Part shown: positions 9,106-18,449 of the stretch, one piece after another
Layout of the letters: every line of letters begins with the position of its first letter
Position numbering within the stretch: the stretch's first letter is position 1
Assembly (NCBI RefSeq): GCF_017114995.1
Contig: NZ_JABXKL010000080.1
Span: forward strand, 124,001 to 188,000
DNA: 64,000 bases
Reading direction: 5' to 3'
Source of the DNA: Nostoc sp. NMS9
GTDB taxonomy: Bacteria; Cyanobacteriota; Cyanobacteriia; Cyanobacteriales; Nostocaceae
The notes under the pieces: generated by a model
The model's database searches: none
The model's input: the letters and a program-made list of their open reading frames with translations, nothing else
What the model was told of the DNA's origin: nothing
Translations under genes and position numbers: made by a program

Positions 9106-9331
9106 ATGAACCATATTTACAAAGGATTTTGGGCGCTGATTCTACCAGAAATGGAATCTACAGAATCAAGATTAAAGAGAGGAGATTGGCGATCGCGAAT
9201 CTTGGGATTATAGATACACCGCTCGTTACAGAGGAAGAATCTGTTTTCTAGTTGATAATCCCCTACCCACAATTGAGGATGCGATAACTGATTTTGAAAA
9301 TCGTATCGACGCAATTCTAGACAGTCTTTAA
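9106..9331 (+). pseudogene. Frameshifted small protein gene
   Basis: Frame 1 from ATG reads NHIYKGFWALILPE ... RGDWRSRILG then TAG. A shift of one base at TTGGGATTAT continues as DYRYTARYRGRICFLVDNPL and ends in ENRIDAILDSL. The joined product is a coherent roughly 75-residue protein, so the gene appears broken by one extra G. Confidence 0.5.
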
Positions 9332-9346
9332 CCCAATTGTTGACCA

Positions 9347-9571
9347 ATGAAGAAACAAACAATTTACATTGCTCTTGCCCTAAGTACTGACAACAACGCG
9401 CTTGTTGCCATGTGCTGGCACATAGACAAAAGTCGAGCCGGGGATGTGGGTACAGCCCTGACTCAACAAAAAGGGCTTGCTTTTTTCGGTGTTACCAGCT
9501 GTGAAAATGCTGATTTTGAAGCAGATTCCGGTTTCCCGGATGAGCACTGGTTGAACAAAAAGCAGTCTTAA
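9347..9571 (+). CDS. Small hypothetical protein (74 aa)
   Basis: Starts MKKQTIYIALALSTDN right after the broken gene upstream. Composition is balanced, with two cysteines. It is followed by an AGCCACC/GGTGGCT hairpin (9583-9614). No homology recognised; an overlapping minus frame exists, and the plus strand is preferred because of the neighbours' direction. Confidence 0.4.
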   Translation: MKKQTIYIALALSTDNNALVAMCWHIDKSRAGDVGTALTQQKGLAFFGVTSCENADFEADSGFPDEHWLNKKQS

Positions 9572-9638
9572 AAAAACCAAAAAGCCACCAAAAGATTTAG
9601 CGGTCTAGGTGGCTCCTTGAAAAATAACTAATAGTATT

Positions 9639-10406
9639 ATGCCAGAAAATACATTTAAAAACAATCTTTCGTGGACGGAAGCACACGACGCATACTGTTA
9701 CCAACACCATATTCCACCCGCCGCAAAAACTCTCTGGCAGTGGCTAATAAGACTTGGCGAAATAGCCAGTGAGATTGAGCCAGATTTATCAGAATTTAAT
9801 GCTTGGGTAGCGAAGAACAGAGGTAAACCTTATGCTCACAATTACCTGAAAAAGATATTTGACATACTAGTATCATGCCGTGTTTTACAAGTAATTAAAC
9901 AATATTCTTGGAAGATAACCAAGTTACTTGTTAGACCTATTACATGGTTAAATCCACCTAAGAAGGTGCGAGAAAAAAAGTTATATAACCATAACTTTAG
10001 TTACAAAAAAGACCCCTCAAATACCCAATCTGCCGAATCCGTGGTAGGCAGCAGCAGCAATTCTTCTACTCATATATCAACAGAAGAGTTTCAAGAGTTA
10101 GAAATCCGACACGAAATACTTAAGACTTGTGGCGAGTATCAAATCTACTTTGACCCGAATAAACCTACAACTAACCAGTTGTTTGAATTTGATATTGCAG
10201 ATGTCACAGAAGCATTAAAAAAACACTTTGTTAAACGCGGAGATCATGAAAAATATTCATCAGGTAAGCCAATGATTCCCAATCCTCAAGGTTGGTTAAT
10301 CAGATGTTTACAGAACTGCTATTGGGAAGACCAGTATTTCCGGGTTGACCAATTCAGTATGTTCTTAAAATCTTTGTTACCAACCAATCTGCCAAGGGAT
10401 TACTAG
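9639..10406 (+). CDS. Hypothetical plasmid-type protein (255 aa)
   Basis: The N-terminal half is helical (HHIPPAAKTLWQWLIRLGE, then EFNAWVAKNRGKPYAHNYLK) and reads like a winged-helix DNA-binding unit. A serine-rich linker near residues 135-150 separates it from a C-terminal helical part containing FVKRGDHEKYSSGKPM and NPQGWLIRCLQ. Such two-part proteins are common on cyanobacterial plasmids and integrated elements. A replication or regulation role is a guess. A CTGcCTCCA/TGGAGaCAG hairpin follows at 10427-10447. Confidence 0.6.
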   Translation: MPENTFKNNLSWTEAHDAYCYQHHIPPAAKTLWQWLIRLGEIASEIEPDLSEFNAWVAKNRGKPYAHNYLKKIFDILVSCRVLQVIKQYSWKITKLLVRPITWLNPPKKVREKKLYNHNFSYKKDPSNTQSAESVVGSSSNSSTHISTEEFQELEIRHEILKTCGEYQIYFDPNKPTTNQLFEFDIADVTEALKKHFVKRGDHEKYSSGKPMIPNPQGWLIRCLQNCYWEDQYFRVDQFSMFLKSLLPTNLPRDY

Positions 10407-10470
10407 CAAATACTCCATAAAAAAAACTGCCTCCATCACTGGAGACAGCGACCATATAACCAGTCTGATT

Positions 10471-11103
10471 ATGAACCAACCGACACTTTTTGATTTAGAA
10501 GCTTTTACGCTTTCCTCTCCCCCCACTCCCCTTTACGATCCGGCTTGGGATGAAAAAGGGGAAACTGCGCCCCAACACCACGAGCCAGAACAGAGGTGGA
10601 GTCCTGCTGACTTTGGAGAAGTACCGCATCAAGTAAGCGACAACGGACAACTGACAATTTTCTTTGATGACAGCGATGAGCCACCAGACCCAGACGACTA
10701 TTTAAACCTGGATGATTATTCGCTTGCCTGGGCTGAGTGGGAATTACGTGTTGGGGCGCAAGTAAATTTAGGCACAACCGGAGAATCACGTGTTGGGGCG
10801 CAGGTATCACACGTTACCCAAAAAACTGCGCCCCAACACGATACCCACTGGGTAGAGAAGTACTGGGTCAAGCGGTCTGGTAATAAATATTGGTACTACC
10901 GCTACTGCTGGATGGTAGGCCGCAAGAAAAATCGGCTTTACCTGGGTAGTGTGAACAGTGCCCAGGTAAAGCGCAAAAAGGCAGATGTGGAAATTGCGAT
11001 CGCAGATGGTAAATTACCATTTGAGATTGAGAAACTAATCCGAGGCTGGAAGAATGAATCGCCCACCACGCCCAAGGTGCAACGGAAGAACGCTAATTTT
11101 TAA
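10471..11103 (+). CDS. Hypothetical protein with C-terminal basic nucleic-acid-binding-like domain (210 aa)
   Basis: The first 125 residues are low-complexity and acidic, with an internally repeated RVGAQV segment (residues about 92 and 107). The last 80 residues contain EKYWVKRSGNKYWYYRYCWM, GRKKNRLYLGS and a basic helix, a pattern seen in cyanobacterial DNA-binding small domains. Its 3' end overlaps the next frame by 50 bases. Confidence 0.6.
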   Translation: MNQPTLFDLEAFTLSSPPTPLYDPAWDEKGETAPQHHEPEQRWSPADFGEVPHQVSDNGQLTIFFDDSDEPPDPDDYLNLDDYSLAWAEWELRVGAQVNLGTTGESRVGAQVSHVTQKTAPQHDTHWVEKYWVKRSGNKYWYYRYCWMVGRKKNRLYLGSVNSAQVKRKKADVEIAIADGKLPFEIEKLIRGWKNESPTTPKVQRKNANF

Positions 11104-11190
11104 AAACGGTAGCTATAAATTATCTGACAATACAGTGGTACAAAGACATTACTGTCAAAAATGCCGCAAAAGCTTTAGTCCAACAACCGT
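11054..11190 (+). pseudogene. Remnant of an InsA-like zinc-ribbon transposase N-terminus
   Basis: The frame from 11054 encodes RPRCNGRTLIFKNGSYK followed by QRHYCQKCRKSFSP, the zinc-ribbon start of InsA/IS1-type and related transposases; the first CxxC is incomplete (only one Cys). After about 11190 the open frame runs on only as the antisense of a credible minus-strand gene, so the transposase part is missing. Confidence 0.45.
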
Positions 11191-11215
11191 TCTGGAGATT
11201 GCCGCAGCAGCTCTC

Positions 11216-11503
11216 TTAGCTTCCCAACTCATCCCAGGTACGAGCGGTAATGTCCGGTTTTGCAAAAAGCTGGGTAGAGCGGTAATTCTTGGTTCTCCAA
11301 GCGATGTAGCGGTCAATTATCACAAGGAAATCCCCTATCAGCATGGGGATTTTTTGAGACTCATTGAATATCAGGTTAGAGTCAACAGCTCTAGCGTAAG
11401 CCAAAATGTCATTCTTCAGCACAATCGGCACACGTATTAATGTTGTCTTACCACCGTTCCATCCAGGCTGCCAAGTTGTAGATTTCCGTCCACCTTTGCT
11501 CAT
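11216..11503 (-). CDS. CopG/ParG-like small DNA-binding protein family (95 aa)
   Basis: The N-terminus is MSKGGRKSTTWQPGWNGGKT, then TLIRVPIVLKNDILAYARAV, a beta strand plus helix resembling ribbon-helix-helix or related small regulators found in cyanobacterial accessory DNA. The C-terminal part (RTKNYRSTQLFAK) is not recognised. It overlaps the end of the zinc-ribbon frame on the other strand. Confidence 0.5.
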   Translation of the reverse strand: MSKGGRKSTTWQPGWNGGKTTLIRVPIVLKNDILAYARAVDSNLIFNESQKIPMLIGDFLVIIDRYIAWRTKNYRSTQLFAKPDITARTWDELGS

Positions 11504-11611
11504 GTTTATCGCATCTATTGCGTGTTACAAGGCAATATTACAGGAAATGGGGAGTTACGAATTAGGAGTTATCACTAAAAATCCACATCCCGGCGTTGTA
11601 GATATCCATAC

Positions 11612-12169
11612 CTAACCTGGATGTCTACGCTTAGATAGCTCCCGTCCACTCCAAGGATACAAAATCTGAACTTCTTCTCTGTTGTATTGCAAAACCTGTT
11701 CAAGTTCCTCAAACGTCCATTTGCTGTAATGGACAATTTTTTCCCCAAACCAATCCAGGGACACTCCATTAAAAGCATCATTAACTACTCGCTCTAAACC
11801 TGCTTCAGATAAAGCAATTAATAAGATAATAGCTTTGACATTTTTCTGTTTAAGTGCCTCATAAGCAAGCAGCTTGTTGAAATCCCTAACACTAATAGTT
11901 TTAGCTATAGATGCTCCACTTTTAGTGCCTTCACGAGGTACAGTCACCTCCACTTGTGAACCTGTGAAACCATCTTGCTGCAATAGTTCTAAACGTTTTG
12001 ACCCTCGTTTTGTGAACGTGCCAAACCATTGCTTTGAGTAACCCAAAGCAAGTCCCACTCCTGTTGCACTAAATCACTTCTCAAAAGTGTAGTTTTGGAG
12101 CTTATAAGCATCTACTGGAATTCTGCCAAACCATATAGTTGTCTCAATAGCTCGAATGAGATCGCTCAT
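11612..12169 (-). pseudogene. Accessory protein gene interrupted by an in-frame TGA
   Basis: The frame starts at ATG 12169 (MSDLIRAIETTIWFGRIPVD ... YTFEK), meets TGA at 12074-12076, and continues without any shift as FSATGVGLALGYSKQWFGTF to the normal stop at 11612. A single CGA or AGA to TGA change explains this. The downstream 148 residues alone also have a later ATG. The protein has an antirepressor-like feel (DGFTGSQVEVTVP, then helical), but I cannot name it. Either inactivated, or translated as a shorter product. Confidence 0.5.
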
Positions 12170-12358
12170 GGTGGAACAACCTGACTAAGTATATTTAATT
12201 AACTATAAGTATACTAAGCGTATAGGCAGCAAAAATGCATCAACGGGGCAATCCCTATTCCCTGTTCCCCAATGCCCAATACCCAATGAAAAGCGATCGC
12301 GCCTGATTGATGAACCGCGATCACACTTGTTGCATTTGCGATCTGTGAATAGCTTGGT

Positions 12359-12868
12359 TTGAGTTTATTCGCCCCCAGGCTTATTTGTCCAAATTTGGGT
12401 AGAGTCGGTCAACTCCATCCCATGCAAGACTTGCAAGATTCTCCAGTGCCATTGCCAAATATACAGGATGGTCGTACTTCCCCTTCTGCAAGCGCTCGAA
12501 GAATATCTCAATTTGCAGGAACAGGAGTTTGGTATTCATAGAGTAGCGATCGCGCCGCGGCGCTCGTCACTGCCACAGATAAAGCTAATACTATTGCAAT
12601 GATGGTAGCAATACCCATAGGAATGTCGGCAGCGGCAGTTGAAATAAACAATAGTGTTGGGACTATTAAAAAAGAACTCAATCAAGAAGATCCAAAAGAT
12701 GCAAACGGGAATCCAATAACCGATAAATTAGGTAATCCCCTCAAATGGGAACCTGGGGTAACAGTACCAGACCCAACGAAAACAGTAATAGCACAAGAAC
12801 AAGCTAAGGCAGATAGTAAAAATATCATCCAAGCAACATTAGAAGATATCTTTGATGGGAGCGATTAA
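12359..12868 (+). pseudogene. First gene of the plus-strand cassette, interrupted by in-frame TAG
   Basis: Upstream part ends ISQFAGTGVWYS then TAG (12539-12541); the same frame continues SSDRAAALVTATDKANTIAM into an 89-residue product from ATG 12599 (MVAIPIGMSAAAVEINNSVG ... EDIFDGSD). The downstream product could still be made from ATG 12599 and its stop overlaps the next start (TAATG). The region upstream of 12359 back to 12170 holds no gene that I can support. Confidence 0.45.
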
Positions 12869-13833
12869 TGACAGACCCAATTCTTATTCCACCTAGAGAT
12901 GACCAAGGTAGACAGCTACCGCCAACATCAGATATTACAACCGGAGCAACAAAAACACCTTTTACGCCGGCAATTAGTCCGAACGCTCCACCTGATGATA
13001 AATTACCAGATAATTTTCAACCTTTTGAGCATTTGCAAGAAGTATACATTCCTCAACACAATGCACTTGTCAGGCAATATTTTTCAGATCATGCACCCGA
13101 TTGGAAACCAAATATAGCGACTGCTAGAAGTAGCTTAAGAGTTGCTTGTACAATGCTAGATTCTGATAATCAGCTAATGATGAATTTGCGGCATCATTTA
13201 TTGTTTGATTTATTGGGGTATAGCAGGAAAAATTTAGCTTTATACTATGGCTCTAGAGAAAATATGGAGCCGCCTGTTGAAGGGCATCCCAAAGTAGTCT
13301 TTTATTTTTCGCAGGATTCTCAATCTGTGCCAGCTACACAAGACTATAAAGCTGATGCAGAATACAGCGTTAGATTGATGACTCTAGAAAATACTTCTGT
13401 TAATTTACGCGAAAAATTACTAGAAATAGCTAACGAAATTAAAACGCAGTTTGTTCAGAACAAGCAAGGAATTATTCACGCCAAAGGGAACCTTTGTATT
13501 AGCTATAAAGACACAAAACATGGATTTCCCAATGGTTCAAAAATTTTATCTAACAATGAAACAGACGGTATAAATCTTTATCAAAAGATTTGCAACGTAA
13601 TTGACGTACCATTTGATGAGCTAAAAATAAATGTTGGCAACCCGAAAAAACCTAGTACTACGGGAACGGTTACAGAAACCCAAGTAATTATGGGTAAAAC
13701 CCGTAAGAAAAAAGCTTATCGCAGAGTAGTAAATATCCGATTTCGGTATGCTTACGCACTTATTCCCGGCGAACCACAACCAGTATTTTTGATAGACATA
13801 TCGGGAAGATATAATCCCTTGATCAAGATTTAA
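12868..13833 (+). CDS. Hypothetical protein of an overlapping plasmid/phage-like cassette (321 aa)
   Basis: Starts by TAATG overlap with the gene before. It has a proline-rich N-terminus (residues 1-50), then a folded body with RQYFSDHAPDWKPN, RHHLLFDLLGYSRKN and a C-terminal basic beta-rich part (KTRKKKAYRRVVNIRFRYAY). No signal peptide or membrane segment. I do not recognise a family. Tight stop-start overlaps with small neighbours are typical of phage or conjugative-element operons. Confidence 0.6.
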   Translation: MTDPILIPPRDDQGRQLPPTSDITTGATKTPFTPAISPNAPPDDKLPDNFQPFEHLQEVYIPQHNALVRQYFSDHAPDWKPNIATARSSLRVACTMLDSDNQLMMNLRHHLLFDLLGYSRKNLALYYGSRENMEPPVEGHPKVVFYFSQDSQSVPATQDYKADAEYSVRLMTLENTSVNLREKLLEIANEIKTQFVQNKQGIIHAKGNLCISYKDTKHGFPNGSKILSNNETDGINLYQKICNVIDVPFDELKINVGNPKKPSTTGTVTETQVIMGKTRKKKAYRRVVNIRFRYAYALIPGEPQPVFLIDISGRYNPLIKI

Positions 13834-13838
13834 AATAA

Positions 13839-13905
13839 CCGAAAATAAACCACGCGAAAATCAAAGGAAATATAATATATCTCCGAAAATTAAACCACGC
13901 GAAAA
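13839..13905 (+). repeat. Two direct copies of a ~22-base repeat with CCACGCG core
   Basis: Copies at 13839-13860 and 13883-13905 share CCGAAAAT(T)AAACCACGCG followed by AAAA. Both are in the only untranslated gap of the cassette, just before the 198-aa gene, so they could be operator or iteron-like sites for an element-encoded regulator. Confidence 0.6.
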
Positions 13906-13950
13906 CTGTTGCTATCGTTGAGTCACAACCATACTTTAATCAAAAATAAA

Positions 13951-14547
13951 ATGGCTTATAGAGACATTAGTCGAGGAGTTAGTTTAGCAAAAGATCATGC
14001 AAACTACATTACATGGCTAGAGAAAGATACAAACGCTCGGCAAACTGCTTATGCAGCGATTACAACCCCTGCTAATCGGGTAAAAACTGAACGAGTTGGT
14101 GGTTATATTATTCCATTTAGCCAAAATGGTTCGGGACTTGTTTATCTTCCCGCTAAGTTAATTAGTGCTACTCAAAACGGCAGAGGGTCAGCGCTCGCTA
14201 CAACTATAAAGGGATTAGTTGATGACTATACTTTTAGTAGTACCGAGGTTGCAGCGCTAACGACTCCTGACGTTCTAGAAAATGTTAAGAAGTTCAAGTT
14301 TGCCAAACTGACTGTTATTCAACGAGTAACCACAGCGACCGAAAAAGAAGCGTCTCGAATTACAGGCAGGAAATATTACAGACACGAAAATGATTCTGTT
14401 ACCGCTAACTTTGGTAAAAAACTAGCGGCTGATACCTTTGATAGTGTAGTTGCAGCCATTAAAGCAGAATCCGCATTTAATGCGTTATTTACTGGTAGCG
14501 CCAATGCACTAGCTAGTCGTTATCGCTTTGTTCCAGAAGGTGCGTAA
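13951..14547 (+). CDS. Hypothetical cassette protein (198 aa)
   Basis: The start chosen is ATG of MAYRDISRGVSLAKDHANYI, immediately after an A-rich stretch; an upstream ATG at 13909 is in repeat-like sequence. The sequence is rich in Ala, Thr and Ser, with small beta segments (GGYIIPFSQNGSGLVYLP) and a helical end. The overall character is that of a structural or coat-like protein, but this is impression only. The stop overlaps the next start (TAATG). Confidence 0.55.
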   Translation: MAYRDISRGVSLAKDHANYITWLEKDTNARQTAYAAITTPANRVKTERVGGYIIPFSQNGSGLVYLPAKLISATQNGRGSALATTIKGLVDDYTFSSTEVAALTTPDVLENVKKFKFAKLTVIQRVTTATEKEASRITGRKYYRHENDSVTANFGKKLAADTFDSVVAAIKAESAFNALFTGSANALASRYRFVPEGA

Positions 14548-14798
14548 TGTCTATCGCCTCTGATAACAATTTGTTGTGGGTTCCCTCAGACATTAGCGAT
14601 TTATTAACTGTGTCTGTTGACGGGCAAGCTGATGATTCTACCGTTCAAGGGATGCTCGTAATCAATGGTGCAGCCAGTAGTTGGTTATCTGGTGCAATGG
14701 ACGATTACACTTACTTTGAATTGTTAGACCACTATGGCATTGACCCGCTTGGCTTTGTTGGTGAAGTCGAAGACCATATCCAATTGCTAATGAGATGA
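14547..14798 (+). CDS. Small acidic cassette protein (83 aa)
   Basis: MSIASDNNLLWVPSDISDLL ... EDHIQLLMR. Acidic, without membrane segment. Overlaps both neighbours (TAATG at the start, ATGA at the end). No family recognised. Confidence 0.5.
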   Translation: MSIASDNNLLWVPSDISDLLTVSVDGQADDSTVQGMLVINGAASSWLSGAMDDYTYFELLDHYGIDPLGFVGEVEDHIQLLMR

Positions 14799-15247
14799 CC
14801 AGAATCTTGCAGCTAGGGATAGAAAGTAATTGGCATTTGCAATACAGTGATTCTTTCCCGGCTGTAAGTTACTTAAATGATTCAGCAGGAAAGCCAATTT
14901 ATCAAAGGATAACTGAAATAAATATTCCTGTAGTGTTTGATAAACCCATCATTGCTGTATCTGTCAACACTACTGTTCCTGTAGGAAAAGTTTGGAAATA
15001 TGCAGGATATTTACGCCGCAGCTTAACAACTGGTTTGGGTGCAAGCTTCGTGGGTGAGCCGGAAAGTTTGTTTTTAGGTAAGTTTAATTTAGTCGTTTTT
15101 GATGATTTGAATATTAATTATTCTCTATCTATTCAAGTTCCTAAATGGTTTATCAGTGCCAATATTGCTGTCTACCAATATGAGGGAGCAGATACAACAA
15201 CGTTAGAAGATGATGTTCAAGCGATAAAAATATCGCTAGGTATATGA
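14795..15247 (+). CDS. Hypothetical beta-rich cassette protein (150 aa)
   Basis: Starts in an ATGA overlap. Predicted to be almost wholly beta (INIPVVFDKPIIAVSVNTTV, GKFNLVVFDDLNINYSLSIQ), reminiscent of virion or tail-fibre-like jelly folds, but no family is recognised. One base separates it from the next gene. Confidence 0.5.
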   Translation: MTRILQLGIESNWHLQYSDSFPAVSYLNDSAGKPIYQRITEINIPVVFDKPIIAVSVNTTVPVGKVWKYAGYLRRSLTTGLGASFVGEPESLFLGKFNLVVFDDLNINYSLSIQVPKWFISANIAVYQYEGADTTTLEDDVQAIKISLGI

Positions 15248-15248
15248 A

Positions 15249-15599
15249 ATGACTACTGCACATTCGACCATAGCTGTTACCTCTTCTAGTCCCGGAATAA
15301 CAGTAACTTTAGAAAGTACAGGTATTTTTCTCGGAATATTGGTGAGCGCTTCTGTTTTAGCTGGAGTGTGCATCAAAGTTGTCAGCAGTATCAGCCGGAT
15401 TTCTTCTTCAATTGCTCAAATTGAAAAAGATTTAAAAGAACATGCCGACATGTTTATTGACTTAAGCTTGATTTTCTGCGATCGCTTGCAGTATCCGATA
15501 GTCTGCGGCAAGGAGCTTTATAAACTTTGCCATTGGATTATACAAATAGTACTCCAACCCAAAGAGCGCAAAGGGTTTGTTTTGCTTCCAAAACACTGA
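15249..15599 (+). CDS. Small membrane protein, last gene of the cassette (116 aa)
   Basis: One hydrophobic segment near residues 25-48 (GIFLGILVSASVLAGVCIKV) follows a Thr/Ser-rich N-terminus; then a helical coiled region (SIAQIEKDLKEHADMF) and a basic C-terminus. The end of the reading frame abuts a transposase remnant and may have been altered by it. Confidence 0.5.
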   Translation: MTTAHSTIAVTSSSPGITVTLESTGIFLGILVSASVLAGVCIKVVSSISRISSSIAQIEKDLKEHADMFIDLSLIFCDRLQYPIVCGKELYKLCHWIIQIVLQPKERKGFVLLPKH

Positions 15600-15731
15600 G
15601 TGATAGAGCGCACCTTGCGTTGGCTTGTTTGGTGTCGGCAATTAAACAAAGACTACGAGCTACTTCTTGAAACTGCCAAAACGTTTATTTACCTTGCCAC
15701 GATTCGGATTATAGTGAGACGATTGGCATAA
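15600..15731 (+). pseudogene. C-terminal remnant of an IS5-type transposase
   Basis: The 43-residue frame IERTLRWLVWCRQLNKDYEL ... ATIRIIVRRLA is the conserved end of IS5-family DDE transposases (ERxxxWLxxxRRLxxDYE, then RILVRRLA). The rest of the gene is absent. It marks the boundary between the accessory region and aspS. Confidence 0.75.
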
Positions 15732-15763
15732 AATTTTACTGTTCATAACTTTTCAAACATCTT

Positions 15764-17551
15764 CTAAGACTTTGGTTTATAAGTCGAAGCAACGTGTAAT
15801 TCTTTCAACTGTTTAGCATCTACACTCGAAGGCGCATCTGTTAACAAACAACGTGCTTGTTGTGTCTTTGGAAAAGCAATGACATCCCGAATAGATTCTT
15901 CTCCAGCTAGCAACATTACCAAACGATCTAAACCGTAGGCGATGCCACCATGCGGCGGTGTACCATATTCAAATGCTTCTAAGAGAAAACCAAATTTATT
16001 TTGTGCTTCTTCAGGAGATAAACCGATCGCTTCAAACACTTGCTGTTGAATTTCTCGCTGGTAAATCCGCAGACTTCCGCCGCCAACCTCCACGCCATTA
16101 AGTACCAAGTCGTAAGCTTGGGCGCGTGCTGTCTTTAAGTCGCTCAAATCATCAGGATGCGGTGCTGTAAATGGGTGGTGTAGTGCTTCTAGACGTTTTT
16201 CGTCAGCATTCCACTCAAACATCGGAAAGTCTGTAATCCACACCAAGTTGATTTTTTCTGGATCGATTAAGCCAAATTCTCTAGCGATCGCTTGTCGTAA
16301 TCTATCTAATGTTTTATTAACTGTAGCAGCATCACCAGCCCCAAACAACAGCAAATGTCCAGCTTTGGCATCTGTACGGCGCAAAATTTCTTGTTTTTGT
16401 TCTTCGCTTAAGTTGTCTTTTATCGCGCCAATGGTGTCAATTTCGCCATCATCCCTGACGCGGATAAAAGCTAAACCTTTAGCACCGGCTTCGCTGGCTT
16501 CTTTAAATAAGTCGCCACCTGGTTTAATACGGACATTAGAAATTACATCGTTACCGTTGGGAATGGGGAGGATTTTGACGATACCACCATTGGTAACAGT
16601 GTCCCGAAAGACTTTGAAACTAGAGTCTTTGACGATATCTGAGACATCAACTAATTCCAAACCATAGCGTGTATCCGGTTTATCACTACCGTAGCGTTCC
16701 ATCCCCTCAGCATAAGTGAGACGGGGGAAAGGGCGCTGTAATTCAATGCCTTTAACTGTTTTGTAGATATGGCAAACTAAATTCTCATTTAGTTCGATAA
16801 TTTCTTCTTGAGACATGAAGCTCATTTCCATGTCTAACTGGGTGAATTCTGGTTGTCTATCGGCGCGTAAATCTTCATCACGAAAGCAACGGGCAATCTG
16901 ATAATATCTGTCTAAGCCGGATACCATCAGCAATTGTTTAAATAGCTGGGGTGATTGCGGCAAAGCATACCATTCACCAGGATTGACGCGACTAGGTAGA
17001 ACATAATCCCGCGCCCCTTCTGGGGTAGAACGGGTAAGAATTGGGGTTTCGACTTCGATAAAACCTTCCAAATCTTCTAGATAACGACGCATGGCTTTGA
17101 CAATTTGATGACGCAGTTGCAAATTTTGCGCCATACGTTCGCGTCGCAAATCCAAATAACGATATTTCAGCCGTAAGTCTTCCCGCACTGTTTCGGTGTC
17201 AGCTACAGAAACTTGGAAAGGTAACTGTTTGCGAACAGCATTGAGTAGCTCAATTTTATCGGCGTAAATTTCCACCTCGCCTGTGGGGATGCGGGTATTC
17301 AACGATTCTTCGGGACGTTGTGTTACCCTACCAGTGATTTCGACAACATATTCATTTCGCAGGGCGTTCGCATATTCGTAAGAATCTGGGGTGCGTTGCG
17401 GATCGCTGACGATTTGGACAATTCCAGAGCGATCGCGTAAATCTAAAAATATCACACCACCATGATCGCGGCGACGGTCTACCCATCCGTAAAAGGTAAC
17501 AGTTTCTCCAATATGTTCTTTTCGGAGTTCGCCGCAATAGTGAGTTCGCAT
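15764..17551 (-). CDS. aspS: Aspartyl-tRNA synthetase (595 aa)
   Basis: Full-length bacterial-type AspRS. The N-terminal OB anticodon-binding domain ([20 protein letters not shown]) is followed by the class II core: motif 1 region [11 protein letters not shown], motif 2 [13 protein letters not shown], the bacterial GAD insertion (residues about 290-420) and motif 3 [14 protein letters not shown]. It charges tRNA-Asp; whether it is discriminating cannot be told by eye. It is transcribed away from the histidine-kinase remnant and is convergent with the accessory cassette. Start ATG at 17551 agrees with the usual MRTHYCGEL. Confidence 0.96.
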   Translation of the reverse strand: MRTHYCGELRKEHIGETVTFYGWVDRRRDHGGVIFLDLRDRSGIVQIVSDPQRTPDSYEYANALRNEYVVEITGRVTQRPEESLNTRIPTGEVEIYADKIELLNAVRKQLPFQVSVADTETVREDLRLKYRYLDLRRERMAQNLQLRHQIVKAMRRYLEDLEGFIEVETPILTRSTPEGARDYVLPSRVNPGEWYALPQSPQLFKQLLMVSGLDRYYQIARCFRDEDLRADRQPEFTQLDMEMSFMSQEEIIELNENLVCHIYKTVKGIELQRPFPRLTYAEGMERYGSDKPDTRYGLELVDVSDIVKDSSFKVFRDTVTNGGIVKILPIPNGNDVISNVRIKPGGDLFKEASEAGAKGLAFIRVRDDGEIDTIGAIKDNLSEEQKQEILRRTDAKAGHLLLFGAGDAATVNKTLDRLRQAIAREFGLIDPEKINLVWITDFPMFEWNADEKRLEALHHPFTAPHPDDLSDLKTARAQAYDLVLNGVEVGGGSLRIYQREIQQQVFEAIGLSPEEAQNKFGFLLEAFEYGTPPHGGIAYGLDRLVMLLAGEESIRDVIAFPKTQQARCLLTDAPSSVDAKQLKELHVASTYKPKS

Positions 17552-17879
17552 AAGTCTTAGTTATTGTTTCCGGGCTAGATTGGCAAGAAAATGTCAAAGC
17601 CTTCCCATTATCTAGCATCAATAGTAATTGTAGTAGTTCTGGTGAAAGAAAAAATCAAATAATCTCACACTATAACAGCAGTTTTGTTTTGGAGGCAGAA
17701 GGCAAAAGGCAGGTGGTCACTGAGCGTAGTCGTTCGCGCAGCGTCTCCGGCAGGAGAAGTGAGGTAGGAGGCAAAAACTCTTTATATCTGACTTGGATGT
17801 ACCGTGGTGCAGATATCTATATCTTTATCTTTGTTTCAGGGGACAGTGATGTTGTTGGTGATGTCTCTTTTTCTAGCGA

Positions 17880-18068
17880 TCGCAATCGCATTTTTGACCG
17901 ATTTTATCGCGGCGATCCCTCACGTAACCGCAAGGTAGAAGGAATCGGACTAGGATTGAGCTAGCGCGGGAAATTGCTAGGGCACATCGTGGCGACCTTA
18001 CTCTTGACTTAACATCTTCTGGTCAAACAGCGTTCACCCTCACCTTACCGATGAAGTTAGATAATTGA
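17880..18068 (+). pseudogene. C-terminal remnant of a histidine kinase
   Basis: Frames on the plus strand read IFDRFYRGDPSRNRKVEGIG, GLGLS, then after a one-base deletion LAREIARAHRGDLTL and end FTLTLPMKLDN. These are the F box and G2 box of a HATPase domain; everything before is missing or replaced by repeat DNA (17695-17780). Non-functional. Confidence 0.75.
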
Positions 18069-18172
18069 GCGATCGCCCAGTGTTGATATTAAGGCAATAC
18101 AGTTCAGTTAAGCCTAAAACTCAACCCAACCTACAATTTTCTTAACTAAACCTCTTGCACGAATGTAAAACT

Positions 18173-18281
18173 AGCCCTCATCCCCCAACCCCTTCTCCCA
18201 AGTGTGGGAGAAGGGGAGCCAATTTTAAAGTCCATTTCAAAGTCCCTCTCCTTTGGGAGAGGGATTTAGGGTGAGGGCTTT
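18173..18281. repeat. Dispersed hairpin repeat (CTCTCC/GGAGAG type)
   Basis: A block of two nested inverted repeats: CCCTCA ... TGAGGG outside, CCCTTCTCCCA/TGGGAGAAGGGG and CCCTCTCC/GGGAGAGGG inside. The same type of sequence is seen within priA (about 23340-23390) and near 57740-57800, so it is a dispersed element of this genome. Confidence 0.7.
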
Positions 18282-18449
18282 TAATTTATCCAAGAAGTCT
18301 AATAATCGAAGCAGAAAACTGAAACTATTACTAAATCAAGGTTTGAGGCTTTATTTTCTCATATAAATTCAAAAATGTAGCCAAAACCTGGAAAGTGAAG
18401 TTTCGTAAGCCTTGCAGTGATTGCTTTCTCCAAGAGTGATGGAAGAGCG

